Below are positions 19,939 to 28,933 of a DNA stretch of 64,000 nt, piece after piece (the first letter of the stretch is position 1; each line of letters opens with the position of its first letter). The DNA is taken from positions 1 to 64,000 of the forward strand of contig CAJYXJ010000001.1 of the NCBI GenBank assembly GCA_913778085.1. Reading direction: 5' to 3'. Source of the stretch: an uncultured Chryseobacterium sp. (lineage in GTDB: Bacteria; Bacteroidota; Bacteroidia; Flavobacteriales; Weeksellaceae). The notes under the pieces were generated by a model. The model saw nothing but the letters and a program-made list of their open reading frames with translations. It did no database searches and was not told the origin of the DNA. Position numbers and translations under genes: made by a program.

Positions 19939-20649
19939 ATGACGAAAAAGAATCAGTTTGTAAGATACAGCCGTCAGATTTTCATCGAGGAAATCGGGCT
20001 GGAAGGCCAGCGGAAAATCAAGAACGCCAAAGCGCTGGTTATCGGGGCAGGTGGGTTGGGAAGCCCGGTCATTCAGTACCTGGCAGCGGCAGGAGTCGGT
20101 AATTTAGCCGTAGCAGACTTTGATGAGGTGGAACTGCACAATTTAAACCGGCAGGTCATCCATAATGAACGTTCGGTCGGTATTTCCAAAGTGGAAAGTG
20201 CAGGTGATTTTGTTAAAAACCTTAATCATCAGGTTAATTTTATTAGACATCATGTAAAAATAGATGCTTTAAATGCAGAAGACCTGATTTCAGACTATGA
20301 TGTTGTGGTTGACGGCTCCGATAATTTCGCAACGAGATATCTGGTAAACGATACCTGTGTAAAATTAGGGAAACCATTGATCTATGGAAGCATTCTCGGC
20401 TTTTCCGGCCAGGTTGCGGTTTTTAATTGCCAGGGAAGCCGGAACCTGAGGGATGTTTTCCCGGAGCCGCCTTCGGATGAAAATCTTTTGGACTGCGACA
20501 GCCTCGGCGTGCTGGGTCCTTTGCCGGGAATCGTGGGAAGCATGATGGCCAATTTAACACTGAACATCATCGCCGATTTGCCTGTGCCTGTAGACCGATT
20601 AACTTTGATTGATACTTGGAACTGGTCTTTTCAGACGGTCGACTTTTAG
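19939..20649 (+). CDS. thiF: ThiF/MoeB-type adenylyltransferase lacking Zn cysteines
   Basis: The 236-residue E1-like enzyme would adenylate the ThiS C-terminus. The ATP loop GAGGLGSPVIQYLAAAGVG, DFDEVELHNLNRQVIH and DGSDNFATRYLVNDTC are all present. Where MoeB/ThiF normally has the zinc pair CYRC, this protein reads RNLRDVFPEPP, and the second CxxC near the C-terminus is absent; only CDSLGVLGPLPG keeps a Cys. The 133-base spacer contains TCTTTGCGAACG-like short repeats, so it may have extra transcription. HesA/MoeB-like function for molybdopterin cannot be excluded. Confidence 0.9.
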   Translation: MTKKNQFVRYSRQIFIEEIGLEGQRKIKNAKALVIGAGGLGSPVIQYLAAAGVGNLAVADFDEVELHNLNRQVIHNERSVGISKVESAGDFVKNLNHQVNFIRHHVKIDALNAEDLISDYDVVVDGSDNFATRYLVNDTCVKLGKPLIYGSILGFSGQVAVFNCQGSRNLRDVFPEPPSDENLLDCDSLGVLGPLPGIVGSMMANLTLNIIADLPVPVDRLTLIDTWNWSFQTVDF

Positions 20650-20691
20650 ACCAATGGATGAGCAGACTTCTGTAACAAAACTAAAGTGATA

Positions 20692-20721
20692 GGTCTGAAG
20701 CGGGGAGTTGGATGCCGGAAG
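20692..20721 (+). repeat. Dispersed 30-bp repeat, copy D
   Basis: GGTCTGAAGCGGGGAG followed by TTGGATGCCGGAAG matches the family consensus at most positions and is followed by TTTTTTGTCA, as in copy F. It lies 42 bases after the thiF stop. Confidence 0.75.
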
Positions 20722-20991
20722 TTTTTTGTCATTTTACGACCTGGGATTTTTATTTTCAAATTGGTCTTGCCCGTTATTCTATTTAACGCAAAGTTTTGCT
20801 TTGTTCATGCATAAGATAAGGAGGCAGAGAAAAGATCAGCAAGCTGATCTGATTAAGCGCATGTATATCGGTCTGATTTATCAGCGGCTCCGATGTTTCG
20901 TTTTGATTCCTTTCTTATTCCGGAGGAATAATATCTGTGTAGCCAATCATCAGGATTCCACGATACCGGAACTCCGGAGGAGTTCTATCTT
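20722..20991. other. Repeat-like intergenic spacer without a credible gene
   Basis: The spacer holds TTTAACGCAAAG-type simple intergenic sequence, the inverted repeat GATCAGC-AA-GCTGATC (20834-20849), and the perfect palindrome AACTCC-GGA-GGAGTT (20970-20984) 8 bases from the DUF1345 stop, which could act as its terminator. The 95-codon forward ORF across it has no domain and no sensible composition. Confidence 0.55.
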
Positions 20992-21690
20992 TTAACCGTT
21001 AAGCCCGGCGACCAGGTTGATGGTAAGGGCTACGACAAAAGTATTCATGAAGAAAGCGAGCAGTCCGTGGATCATGGTAATTCTTCTTAAATTTTTGGAA
21101 GTAATGCTGATATCGGAAACCTGAAAGGTGCAGCCCATGCAGAAAGAGTAGTAGGCGAAATCCAGGTAATCGGGATGGTAGGTTTCATTTTCGTCTTCGG
21201 TCGGAAATTTTAGGCCGCCGGTTTCCTCTTTCTTGCCGGAAGGGTCCTCATCGTAATATTCCCGGGCATAGTGAAAAATGTACTGCGTCTGCACCATAAT
21301 CCACGATAAGATCATGGCCCCGAGAACAGCGGGGAGGAAATAGATTTCTTTCTGTACGCCTTTGTCTTTGGATGTGATTAAAAAAAAGATCGCAAACATA
21401 CTGGCCAGCGAGGCAACAATAATGGTGGCAAACACAAAAACGGCATTGCCGTCATCAGCCCTGGCCTTTTTACGGATGTCATCCACTTTCCGGTGGAGAA
21501 TTACCTGCCAGTCCAGAAAAAGAAATACAAGGGAAAAGGCCAGCCAGCAAAAAATAAGAGTGATCAGCGGTTTAAGGTCCAGCCTGAAAATCAAAAAGAA
21601 AACCAACACAGCCGCCAGCAGACTGATCAGTCCCCTTTTCAACGGGCTGAGGTTTAAGAAAAAGCTTTTCCCGGTTTTAATTTTTGCCAT
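20992..21690 (-). CDS. DUF1345 family membrane protein
   Basis: The 232-residue protein has four to five membrane helices: LISLLAAVLVFFLIF, LITLIFCWLAFSLVFLFLDW, VFATIIVASLASMFAIFFLI, LPAVLGAMILSWIMVQTQYIF, and the C-terminal NTFVVALTINLVAGL. The segment HPDYLDFAYYSFCMGCTFQVSDI is the conserved core of DUF1345 proteins. The family has no established activity. It is transcribed alone, convergent with the thiamin operon, and ends at a palindrome. Confidence 0.88.
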   Translation of the reverse strand: MAKIKTGKSFFLNLSPLKRGLISLLAAVLVFFLIFRLDLKPLITLIFCWLAFSLVFLFLDWQVILHRKVDDIRKKARADDGNAVFVFATIIVASLASMFAIFFLITSKDKGVQKEIYFLPAVLGAMILSWIMVQTQYIFHYAREYYDEDPSGKKEETGGLKFPTEDENETYHPDYLDFAYYSFCMGCTFQVSDISITSKNLRRITMIHGLLAFFMNTFVVALTINLVAGLNG

Positions 21691-21795
21691 TCGGAATTTT
21701 ATTTAAAAATAAAGAAAAATGTATTGTGTTGTACCGGGTAAGAGTGAAATTAAGTTTTTTTTAATGACAAAAGTGAATATTGGAATTATATAATA

Positions 21796-21827
21796 AACCC
21801 CTTTTAATTTTTACGTCAAAAGGGGTT
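21796..21827 (-). terminator. Terminator after the first OMP_b-brl_3 receptor gene
   Basis: AACCCCTTTT at 21796-21805 pairs perfectly with AAAAGGGGTT at 21818-21827. The stem lies 25 bases beyond the stop of the receptor gene at 21852 and before the DUF1345 promoter region. Confidence 0.7.
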
Positions 21828-21851
21828 ATGATATTTTGTTTAGTTAGCGGT

Positions 21852-24086
21852 TTACTGTCCTTGCGGAACCATTCCGCCGTTATCATCTTTTTTGCTTTCT
21901 TTCAGGATGTTCTGGTCTTCTTTGGCCAGCTTATTTCGGGTTGGGATTTTGTAATTTACCGACAATCCGAAGTTTCTTGTATCGTATTTATTCCGCATAT
22001 AAACCGATTGGCCCTGCGGCGGATTGGATCGTACCTGCATGATCTGGCCGTTGAAGATATCGTTGGCAAATACGGAAACCGTCAGACGGTTATCCATAAA
22101 TTTCTTCGTCAGCGTAAGGTCAAATGAATTGTTGAATGGTTTCTCTGCTGTAAAGTAGAAATAGCCGGCTTTAGGCGTCAGATAACTGTAATTGGCCGTC
22201 AGCTTGATTTCCTTTGGCAAAATGATCTGCGTCATGATATTGAAGATCCAGAATCCTTTGTTGTCCAGGTCGGCGATATCATGTTTCTGGTAACCGGCGT
22301 AGATATACATAAAGTTGATCTTGTCCGGGTTGAAATTGAACTTCATGATCTCGCTGAGCGGTTTGCTGAAAATCATAAAAGGAACCGGAAGTCCTACATT
22401 GAAGTTGTGGATTTTCATCTCCGAAATATTGATCTGCTCGTTGAAGAGATTTTTTCCGTCGCGGCGGATGATCTGTGCCACCTGATTTTTTGCCGAACTT
22501 ACACTGTAGCCAATAAAAGCATAATCGAAGGCTGAGATTTTAATTTCATAATTGTCGAAGATGGTCGGCTGCAGGTTCGGATTACCGGTTACCTGGGTAT
22601 TCGGTCCCTGGAAAGTAACGTTATTTGGGTTCAGGGCGGAAATACTCGGCAGGCTGATCTTTTTGTTGTAATTGGCCGTCACATGTACCTGCTCCATCAG
22701 GTTATACTGAACGCTGGCATTCGGAAATAATTTAAATTTATTAAAAGGCAAAAGGTTGGCTTCAATAATATTCTTATGATCATCTTGATATCTTATAATC
22801 CCCGAAATATCGTAGTTCTCTGCACGGGTTCCCAGAATGAAATCGAATTTTTTCAGCTTGGCCTGTAGCTCCAGATAGGTAACGGTGGTTTGTCTCTTAT
22901 AGTCAAGATTCGTGATTCCAAAGCTTTCCGTTTTAAAATCCTGTCTTTCATATAATCCTCCCAAGCTTACTTTACCGCCGTCCAGAAGCTTGATTGGCTG
23001 GGAATAATCTACTTTGAAATTGGCAATCTTCATAGTAGAGGAATTGCTTAAAACCCTTCCTAATGAAAAGTCATAGGCTTCTGTAGGATTAGAATAAGTT
23101 CCTCTTCTAAAAATATTGTCCTGATCAAACTGACTGTCGGATTTTGTATAGCCGAACTGGAAATCCAGTTTCTGGGCTTTGTCAGAAAACCTTTTCTGAT
23201 AGGTTACTACAGCTTCCTGTCTAGTATTAAGCGTATGTGCAGCATCTGAAGCATCAAAATGAAAATCTCTGTATTTATATTCCTTCGGATCGGTATTCGG
23301 AATCAGCTCCTTTTTCTCGCCATCACCATCACTTAAAGTATAATTGTCATTATTGTTATGGTAAATATCGTAGTTTAAAAGCAACCGGTCCTGTCCGAGA
23401 TCGAAAGTAATTCCCGATTTTGCAAAATATCCTCTGCCATAACGGTCGGTATTGCTGTGCAGCAGACCATCCTGATCGGTACTGAGCATACTTTCGCGGT
23501 AATTCTGGCCGACGTTCAGCTGCCAGCCGAAGATTTTATTTCTCGCATTCAGGTTCAGGGAATTGCTGGTCCGGCTTCTGAATTTATCGTAATTGGTGAA
23601 AGAGTAGTTTCCGGAATAAGTAGCGGTTAAATATTTATTGGCATTCTTGTTTGTAATAATATTCATAATCGCTCCGCCGGAAGTCGCCGGGAATTCTGCG
23701 CCGGGTTGGGTGATCACTTCAACACGGTCTACCGAATTGGCAGGCATTCCTTCCAGAAAAGAATTTAGCTCGTTGGAGGTAATGTTCAGAGGTCTCCCGT
23801 TGAGGTAGACGTCAAGCACCTTTCCTTGGTACATCATACCGGCGATATCGGTAGAAACCAGGCCGGGAAGCTTTTTAATTCCTTCCAGCACATTTCCGTT
23901 GTTCAGCTGGGGCTGCTCTGAAAAGTCGAAGATCGTACGGTCAGCTTTCTGTTCAACGGCTTTTTTAGTTTTGGTAATAACAACGCCCTCAATCTGTTTC
24001 TCTTTGGTTGTCTGGGTATTGGTTTTTTCCTGGGCGTAAGCAAAGGCCATGCTCAGGAAAGATAAAGTAATAAGTGTTTTTTTCAT
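21852..24086 (-). CDS. TonB-dependent-receptor-like outer-membrane beta-barrel protein (OMP_b-brl_3)
   Basis: The product is 744 residues from ATG 24086, chosen because it directly starts the signal peptide MKKTLITLSFLSMAFAYAQ; the longer frame adds nine polar residues from a GTG. After a linker (VVITKTKK) comes a plug-like domain with LEGIKKLPGLVS, VYLNGRPLNI and VDRVEVITQPGAEFPA, then GGAIMNIITNKN. The remainder is a barrel of the OMP_b-brl_3 class, rich in alternating Tyr, Asn and aromatic residues. Such proteins resemble TonB-dependent receptors but usually lack a known substrate. The next receptor gene lies in the same orientation 343 bases upstream. Confidence 0.88.
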   Translation of the reverse strand: MKKTLITLSFLSMAFAYAQEKTNTQTTKEKQIEGVVITKTKKAVEQKADRTIFDFSEQPQLNNGNVLEGIKKLPGLVSTDIAGMMYQGKVLDVYLNGRPLNITSNELNSFLEGMPANSVDRVEVITQPGAEFPATSGGAIMNIITNKNANKYLTATYSGNYSFTNYDKFRSRTSNSLNLNARNKIFGWQLNVGQNYRESMLSTDQDGLLHSNTDRYGRGYFAKSGITFDLGQDRLLLNYDIYHNNNDNYTLSDGDGEKKELIPNTDPKEYKYRDFHFDASDAAHTLNTRQEAVVTYQKRFSDKAQKLDFQFGYTKSDSQFDQDNIFRRGTYSNPTEAYDFSLGRVLSNSSTMKIANFKVDYSQPIKLLDGGKVSLGGLYERQDFKTESFGITNLDYKRQTTVTYLELQAKLKKFDFILGTRAENYDISGIIRYQDDHKNIIEANLLPFNKFKLFPNASVQYNLMEQVHVTANYNKKISLPSISALNPNNVTFQGPNTQVTGNPNLQPTIFDNYEIKISAFDYAFIGYSVSSAKNQVAQIIRRDGKNLFNEQINISEMKIHNFNVGLPVPFMIFSKPLSEIMKFNFNPDKINFMYIYAGYQKHDIADLDNKGFWIFNIMTQIILPKEIKLTANYSYLTPKAGYFYFTAEKPFNNSFDLTLTKKFMDNRLTVSVFANDIFNGQIMQVRSNPPQGQSVYMRNKYDTRNFGLSVNYKIPTRNKLAKEDQNILKESKKDDNGGMVPQGQ

Positions 24087-24380
24087 GCTCTTTCGATTCG
24101 ATTGATTAGACACCGGAAAACGGATTTTGTTACACGTACAGAGAAAATTCTAAATCATAAGATCAAATGAATAATTAAGATTATATACTCTAAGCTTAAC
24201 AATCAGAATAATGAACCTTCATATTTTTACCTTTGTAATAAAGGAGTTCGACTTTGTTAATTTATTTTTGATCGATTATTTAAATGAAAGATTGAAATCC
24301 AGATTGGTTAGTCCTGATAATACAGTAGCAACGATTTATTTGATAATTAATACCTGTAAAAGCACTGTTGACGGATGGGA
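24087..24380. other. Intergenic spacer between two receptor genes
   Basis: The stretch is AT-rich. A forward TACCTTTG box at 24228-24235 matches a -7 consensus but has no -33 partner and no credible gene behind it. The 70-codon forward ORF here runs into copy E of the dispersed repeat and was rejected. Confidence 0.4.
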
Positions 24381-24412
24381 GTTCCAGCACATCCAGCTTC
24401 CTTCTTCCAACC
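24381..24412 (-). repeat. Dispersed 30-bp repeat, copy E
   Basis: On the minus strand it reads GGTTGGAAGAAGGAAGCTGG then ATGTGCTGGAAC, with a 2-base insertion relative to the others. It lies 18 bases beyond the stop of the receptor gene at 24430. Confidence 0.75.
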
Positions 24413-24429
24413 TGTTAGTTTAATGAACT

Positions 24430-26547
24430 CTAAATCCTGTCTTTTTCCTCAAATCGGATGGCTTTTTTCTGGATCTTCTTTTTCTGGCCTCCGAAAGTAT
24501 AGTTGACACTCAGCCGGAAGCTTCTGCCGTCCCAGTAATTGTTGATATGATGGACACTGTCGGTAAAGTAAATATCACCACGGAACCGCTGGGCAAAAAT
24601 ATTGGTTACCGTAGCATTAATCTGCAGCTGCTTTTCCATCAGCGAAACTTTAAGGCCCGACGAAAGATCGGAAAAATTATGATAATAATAATTTACATTC
24701 CGGGAAGCAAGGCTCTGTTCGTAGTTCAGGAAAAAAGCAAGGGTTTTGGTTTTATTCAGGGTAAAGGTATTATTGATGGAATAGCTGAATGAATTTCCTT
24801 TCTGCGGTTGGGCATCCAGTCCGAAAATTTCCGAGTTCTGCCTGCTGGCGTTTACGGCCACAGTCGATTCCCAGAATTTGAAAAAGGTGTCGGTATAGGA
24901 AACATTAAGCCCGAATGAATTGGTATTGTAATAATTCAGGTAGGTTGAAATCTGTGAAAGCCCGTCCTGGAAGGAAACCTGCCCGAATGCATTTTTCAGT
25001 CTCATGTAATAAAGGCTGGTCGTCAGCTTATTATTAAAAGTATAGCCCAATTCCAGGTTATTGATATAGGATGGCGTCAGCAGCGGATTTCCGGAAGAAT
25101 AGGAATAAGGATTGGAATACCAGCGGAACGGATTCAGGCTTCCCATTCCCGGACGGTTGATCCGTCTTGAATAGGCCAGGCTGAAAATATTTTTGTCTTT
25201 TTTGTAGGAAACATAAGCAGACGGGAACCACTGGCCGTACCGGTAGGAGTTTCCGGAACCTGTAGAAGGCGTATAACTTTCCGCCACCGTATTTTCATAA
25301 CGGAGGCCTGCTTTAGTCTCCCAATGATCTCCGAAATTTTTAGCATAACTGAAATAAGCGGCATAGTTCTCTTCTCTGTATCGGAAAAGATTGGCTCTGT
25401 TTCCGTCGGAAATGTACCCGTTATCGGTAAGATTGAAATACTTTAGGTCGGAATTGTTTTTAAACTGATTGAACTTGATTCCGGTTTCAATGTTTCCGAA
25501 AGAAAAGGGAAGTTCCAGGTCGGCCTGCGCGGAAAAAATCTGTGGCGCAACCAGGGAAAGGGTTTTTACATTCTGCAAGGTATTGTCGGAAAGCTTCTGG
25601 GTAGCGAAATTAACCTCCGTATCGGAATTATTTTTGTAAAAATTCCCCATAATGCTTAATTTCTTTCCCAATGAATCCAGTTTCAGGTCATAATAGGCGC
25701 TTAAGGTATGGGTCGGTTCCTTTTCGCGGTGGAAAGTGTTGGTAAGAAGATTTTCTTCCTGGCCGGCCGGACTGATATTCCTTGTTCTGTTGACGATGTC
25801 CATTCCGGATCTTTGATGGGCATACAGGTATTCGAATCCGGCTTCGGAATTTTTATTCATCTTATACGACATGCTGATGCTGGGCGTCAGCTCGTTCCAC
25901 ATATCTTTTCTTACGGAGCTGCTGTAATTTTGGGTTGCTCCGATAATGTTGTAGTTTTCATCGGATCTTTTGGCGGAGTCGTAATAGACCAGCTTCAGGC
26001 TGCTGCTGAACTTTTCGGTCTGGTAGCTCAGGATCCCGTTGTCGCTGAATCCGGAATACGTCCTTTGGATCAGGTTAGAGCCGATGCTCCCGCTGAATCC
26101 CAGGTTCGGGTTTTTCTTCAGGATAATGTTGATCAGGCCGCTGTTGCCTTGGGCTTCATATTTAGCCGGTGGTGTGGTGATCACTTCTATTTTGGCAATG
26201 TTTTCGGAACGAATGGATTTCAGGTAATTCAGCAGAGCCTGCCCGGAAAGGTTCAGCATCCTGCCGTTGATCATTACGTTTACGCTGCTTTTTCCTACGA
26301 TCGATAAGGTTCCTAAGTTTTCATCCACTTTGATCATAGGAACACTGGCCAAAGTTTCCGAACCGTCCATTCCCTGTGAAGCAATGGAAGCTTCTACATT
26401 AAAAATCATCCGGTCGGCTTTCCGCTCCAGCAGTTTTTTCTTCACCAGGATTTCAATTTTTTCAATATTCTGAATGCTGTCTTTTTTAATCTGGGAACAA
26501 AGCATGGATGAAGCCAAAAGCAAAGCGAAAACAGGAATGTTTTTCAT
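24430..26547 (-). CDS. TonB-dependent-receptor-like outer-membrane beta-barrel protein (OMP_b-brl_3)
   Basis: The product is 705 residues from ATG 26547, where the signal peptide MKNIPVFALLLASSMLCSQ begins; the open frame continues 17 codons upstream without signal-like features. The plug region contains ETLASVPMIKVDEN, VMINGRMLNLSGQALL, IAKIEVITTPPAKYEAQGNSGLINIIL, parallel to the neighbouring receptor. The rest is a barrel with RRINRPGMGSLNPF and a final SVNYTFGG strand before a basic tail. It is divergent from a LytS/LytTR pair 261 bases away, which may control it. The substrate is unknown. Confidence 0.88.
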   Translation of the reverse strand: MKNIPVFALLLASSMLCSQIKKDSIQNIEKIEILVKKKLLERKADRMIFNVEASIASQGMDGSETLASVPMIKVDENLGTLSIVGKSSVNVMINGRMLNLSGQALLNYLKSIRSENIAKIEVITTPPAKYEAQGNSGLINIILKKNPNLGFSGSIGSNLIQRTYSGFSDNGILSYQTEKFSSSLKLVYYDSAKRSDENYNIIGATQNYSSSVRKDMWNELTPSISMSYKMNKNSEAGFEYLYAHQRSGMDIVNRTRNISPAGQEENLLTNTFHREKEPTHTLSAYYDLKLDSLGKKLSIMGNFYKNNSDTEVNFATQKLSDNTLQNVKTLSLVAPQIFSAQADLELPFSFGNIETGIKFNQFKNNSDLKYFNLTDNGYISDGNRANLFRYREENYAAYFSYAKNFGDHWETKAGLRYENTVAESYTPSTGSGNSYRYGQWFPSAYVSYKKDKNIFSLAYSRRINRPGMGSLNPFRWYSNPYSYSSGNPLLTPSYINNLELGYTFNNKLTTSLYYMRLKNAFGQVSFQDGLSQISTYLNYYNTNSFGLNVSYTDTFFKFWESTVAVNASRQNSEIFGLDAQPQKGNSFSYSINNTFTLNKTKTLAFFLNYEQSLASRNVNYYYHNFSDLSSGLKVSLMEKQLQINATVTNIFAQRFRGDIYFTDSVHHINNYWDGRSFRLSVNYTFGGQKKKIQKKAIRFEEKDRI

Positions 26548-26807
26548 AGTAATTTTTTTGACAAATGTATTTTGATAAGGCATAGGATAAAACAGCATTT
26601 AGACGTTCAGTCGTTTTCATCCGACCAACCTTGTTTCGTCGATGATTTAATCCGGTTCGCCGATTCCGATGCAGAAAATGCCGTTGCCGTGATTACTTTT
26701 GAGCTATGAAAAATCTTATTCTTCTTTCAGTAGAAAACCTTTACGGTTTCGGTATATTTGCATTATACCTCCTCAAAAAGTATTTCCATTAATAATAAAG
26801 ATTCACG

Positions 26808-27821
26808 ATGAAGACGCATAAACTTGTTTGGTTCCATATTTTTTTCTGGACAATTTATATTATCGGATCGGTAGTGATTCCTTATTTCGTATTTGATTCT
26901 CAAAAATCCCTTACCTTTAAAATCACCTTTTTTCTTACCAGCTTCATATCTTTCTATGTGAACTATTTCATTATCGTTCCCCGGTTTTATGAGCCGGATA
27001 AAATTTACAAATCTGTTATTGCCTTTCTGCTGAGTGTCACCTGCTTTGTCATCGTACGTTATTCCATAGAAGAAGTCCTGCTGCCTGCAACGTTGGGATT
27101 CAGGAATTACGATCCCAATACGGGGATTGCCTATTATTTTTTCGATAATATTTTTTTCAGCAGCACCGCTATTTTCATCAGTACGACGTTTTGGTTTCTT
27201 CAGTATTTTATCCATGCGGAATCTGAAAAAGCGGAGCTTATCGAAGCCAGAAAAACGGCAGAGCTGCAGGCCTTAAAAACCCAGATTAACCCACATTTTA
27301 TTTTTAATTCACTGAATAACATTTATTCGCTGGTGTACCAGAATTCCGAAAAAGCTTTGCCTGCCATTGAAGAACTCAGCAGGCTGCTGAGGTACAGCAC
27401 GAAAGATCTTACCGAAGATGCCATTACTTTGGATAAAGAAATCGGGTACATCGACAGCCTGACTGCTCTGGAAAAACTCCGGATTAAAAAACCCGAACTC
27501 TTGATTTTCGAAAAAAAGATCAGCCATCCAAACCTGAAAATTTCCCCGATGCTTTTGGTGCCGTTTGTGGAAAATGCTTTCAAACACGGAGATTTCCGGG
27601 ATAAAGGTTTCGAGATGAGGATTTCCGATGATCATAAGATATTGCATTTTTATCTGTTAAACTACAAAAGTGAAAGAATGAAGGACGAGGTTTCGGGAAT
27701 CGGAATTGATAATGTAAAGAAAAGGCTTTCCATCCTGTATCCCGGAAAGTATGAGTTGAATATAAAAAATTCGGACATAGAATTTACAGTCGATTTAAAA
27801 ATAGATTTGCGGGATGAATAA
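26808..27821 (+). CDS. LytS-type sensor histidine kinase
   Basis: The 337-residue kinase has four membrane helices in the first 130 residues and then a cytoplasmic His_kinase domain. The phosphoacceptor motif is KTQINPHFIFNSLNNIYSLV near residue 165. The ATPase part includes LVPFVENAFKHG (N box) and GIGIDNVKKRLSILYPG (G box). There is no periplasmic sensor domain, so the signal is probably sensed in the membrane. It overlaps the response regulator gene by 8 bases. A TATATTTG box at 26753-26760 is a possible -7 element. Confidence 0.93.
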   Translation: MKTHKLVWFHIFFWTIYIIGSVVIPYFVFDSQKSLTFKITFFLTSFISFYVNYFIIVPRFYEPDKIYKSVIAFLLSVTCFVIVRYSIEEVLLPATLGFRNYDPNTGIAYYFFDNIFFSSTAIFISTTFWFLQYFIHAESEKAELIEARKTAELQALKTQINPHFIFNSLNNIYSLVYQNSEKALPAIEELSRLLRYSTKDLTEDAITLDKEIGYIDSLTALEKLRIKKPELLIFEKKISHPNLKISPMLLVPFVENAFKHGDFRDKGFEMRISDDHKILHFYLLNYKSERMKDEVSGIGIDNVKKRLSILYPGKYELNIKNSDIEFTVDLKIDLRDE

Positions 27822-28500
27822 AATTAAATGTGTCATTGTAGATGATGAACCGCTGGCTATCTCGCTGCTGGAAAGCTACGTGGATAAAGTGCCGTTTCTG
27901 GAAATGGTTTTCTCTACGGAAAATCCGATCGAAGCAATGGAATATGTTCAGAAAAATGAGTCCGGCCTGATTTTCCTGGATATTCAGATGCCGGAACTTA
28001 GCGGAATCAATTTCATGAAAATTCTCGGAGATAAAAAGAAATATATCTTAACCACCGCTTATTCCGAATATGCATTGGAAGGGTATGAGCATCATATTAT
28101 CGATTATCTGCTGAAGCCGATTCCGTTCGAACGGTTTTACAAAAGTGCGCTGAAGGCACAGGAACGTTTCGTGGCGGCAGAGAATAAAGAAGATACCCAT
28201 TTTTTTGTCAAGTCTTCAGGTCAGCAGCACCGGATTAATTTTAAAGATATTCTGTATGTGGAAAGCATCAGGGACTATATCAACATCAAAACAGCAGAAC
28301 AGGAATATATCGTCCTGGACACCTTAAAATCGATGGAGCAGCAGCTTCCTGAAACTTCTTTTATCCGGATCCATAAATCGTTTATTGTCAATCTTCACCA
28401 GATCAGGAATGTAGCCGGAAAAAAAGTAACGCTTATTTCAGGAAATGAACTTCCAATAGGAGAGAGCTACCGTATGAATCTTCTGACGAGGATAAAGTAA
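27814..28500 (+). CDS. LytTR-family response regulator
   Basis: The 228-residue regulator has a receiver domain (VDDEPLAISLLESYV, phosphoacceptor Asp in IFLDIQMPELSG, Thr in ILTTAYSEYALEGYEHHIIDYLLKP) and a C-terminal LytTR DNA-binding domain (ILYVESIRDYINIKT, FIRIHKSFIVNL, PIGESYRMNLL). It is coupled to the kinase gene by an 8-base overlap. The targets are not known; the divergent receptor gene is the nearest candidate. Confidence 0.94.
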   Translation: MNKIKCVIVDDEPLAISLLESYVDKVPFLEMVFSTENPIEAMEYVQKNESGLIFLDIQMPELSGINFMKILGDKKKYILTTAYSEYALEGYEHHIIDYLLKPIPFERFYKSALKAQERFVAAENKEDTHFFVKSSGQQHRINFKDILYVESIRDYINIKTAEQEYIVLDTLKSMEQQLPETSFIRIHKSFIVNLHQIRNVAGKKVTLISGNELPIGESYRMNLLTRIK

Positions 28501-28513
28501 GCTGGAAATAATA

Positions 28514-28543
28514 GGCTGGATGAGGGGAGCTGGATGCGGGAAG
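28514..28543 (+). repeat. Dispersed 30-bp repeat, copy F
   Basis: GGCTGGATGAGGGGAG followed by CTGGATGCGGGAAG lies 13 bases after the response regulator stop, preceded by a half-unit GCTGGAA. TTTTGTCA follows, as in copy D. Confidence 0.8.
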
Positions 28544-28883
28544 CTCCTTTTGTCAGAAATACGATCACAGGTCTTGGTGATCCAACGAAATTATTTACTA
28601 TTATTTTAGAAGTAATCTTATTTAAAATTTAATGGCTTTAAATTTTTTGTTTTTTTTTTGTTCATAAATAGATGATTTCGAGCTAAATACGGTCGAATGC
28701 GTGTTTTTAAGTCCCAAAGTGACGGCTTACTACAGCATAGGGTAAAATCCTTTCAGAAGCGTAAACTCTACCAAAAGGAATTCGTATTTAAAAATCCTGA
28801 CTGAATTAGTCTTAATCTTATTTTGAATTGATTAAAAAGCTGAATATAAATTGTATACAAGCGAATTTTTGTCATATTAAGAA
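28544..28883. other. AT-rich spacer without a credible gene
   Basis: It contains a T9 tract near 28650 and a 35-codon forward ORF at 28697 with no recognisable product. No promoter or RNA structure stands out other than the terminator that follows. Confidence 0.4.
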
Positions 28884-28914
28884 AAAAAGCAGTTTCAAAC
28901 GAAACTGCTTTTTT
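28884..28914 (-). terminator. Bidirectional terminator after acnA
   Basis: GCAGTTTC (28889-28896) and GAAACTGC (28901-28908) form a perfect stem with loop AAAC, flanked by A and T runs on both sides. It serves the aconitase gene ending at 28934 and possibly readthrough from the LytTR unit. Confidence 0.85.
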
Positions 28915-28933
28915 ATGATAATTAAAATAAATA

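Noticed and set aside
20708-20995. 95-codon forward ORF after thiF
   Set aside because: It spans the 30-bp repeat and two palindromes, has no domain or good start context, and runs into the DUF1345 stop.
24211-24423. 70-codon forward ORF between the two receptor genes
   Set aside because: Its C-terminal third is encoded by copy E of the dispersed repeat and its start lies before the only promoter-like box.
28697-28804. 35-codon forward ORF in the acnA downstream spacer
   Set aside because: It is very short, with no partner, no promoter and no recognisable sequence; it is probably chance.
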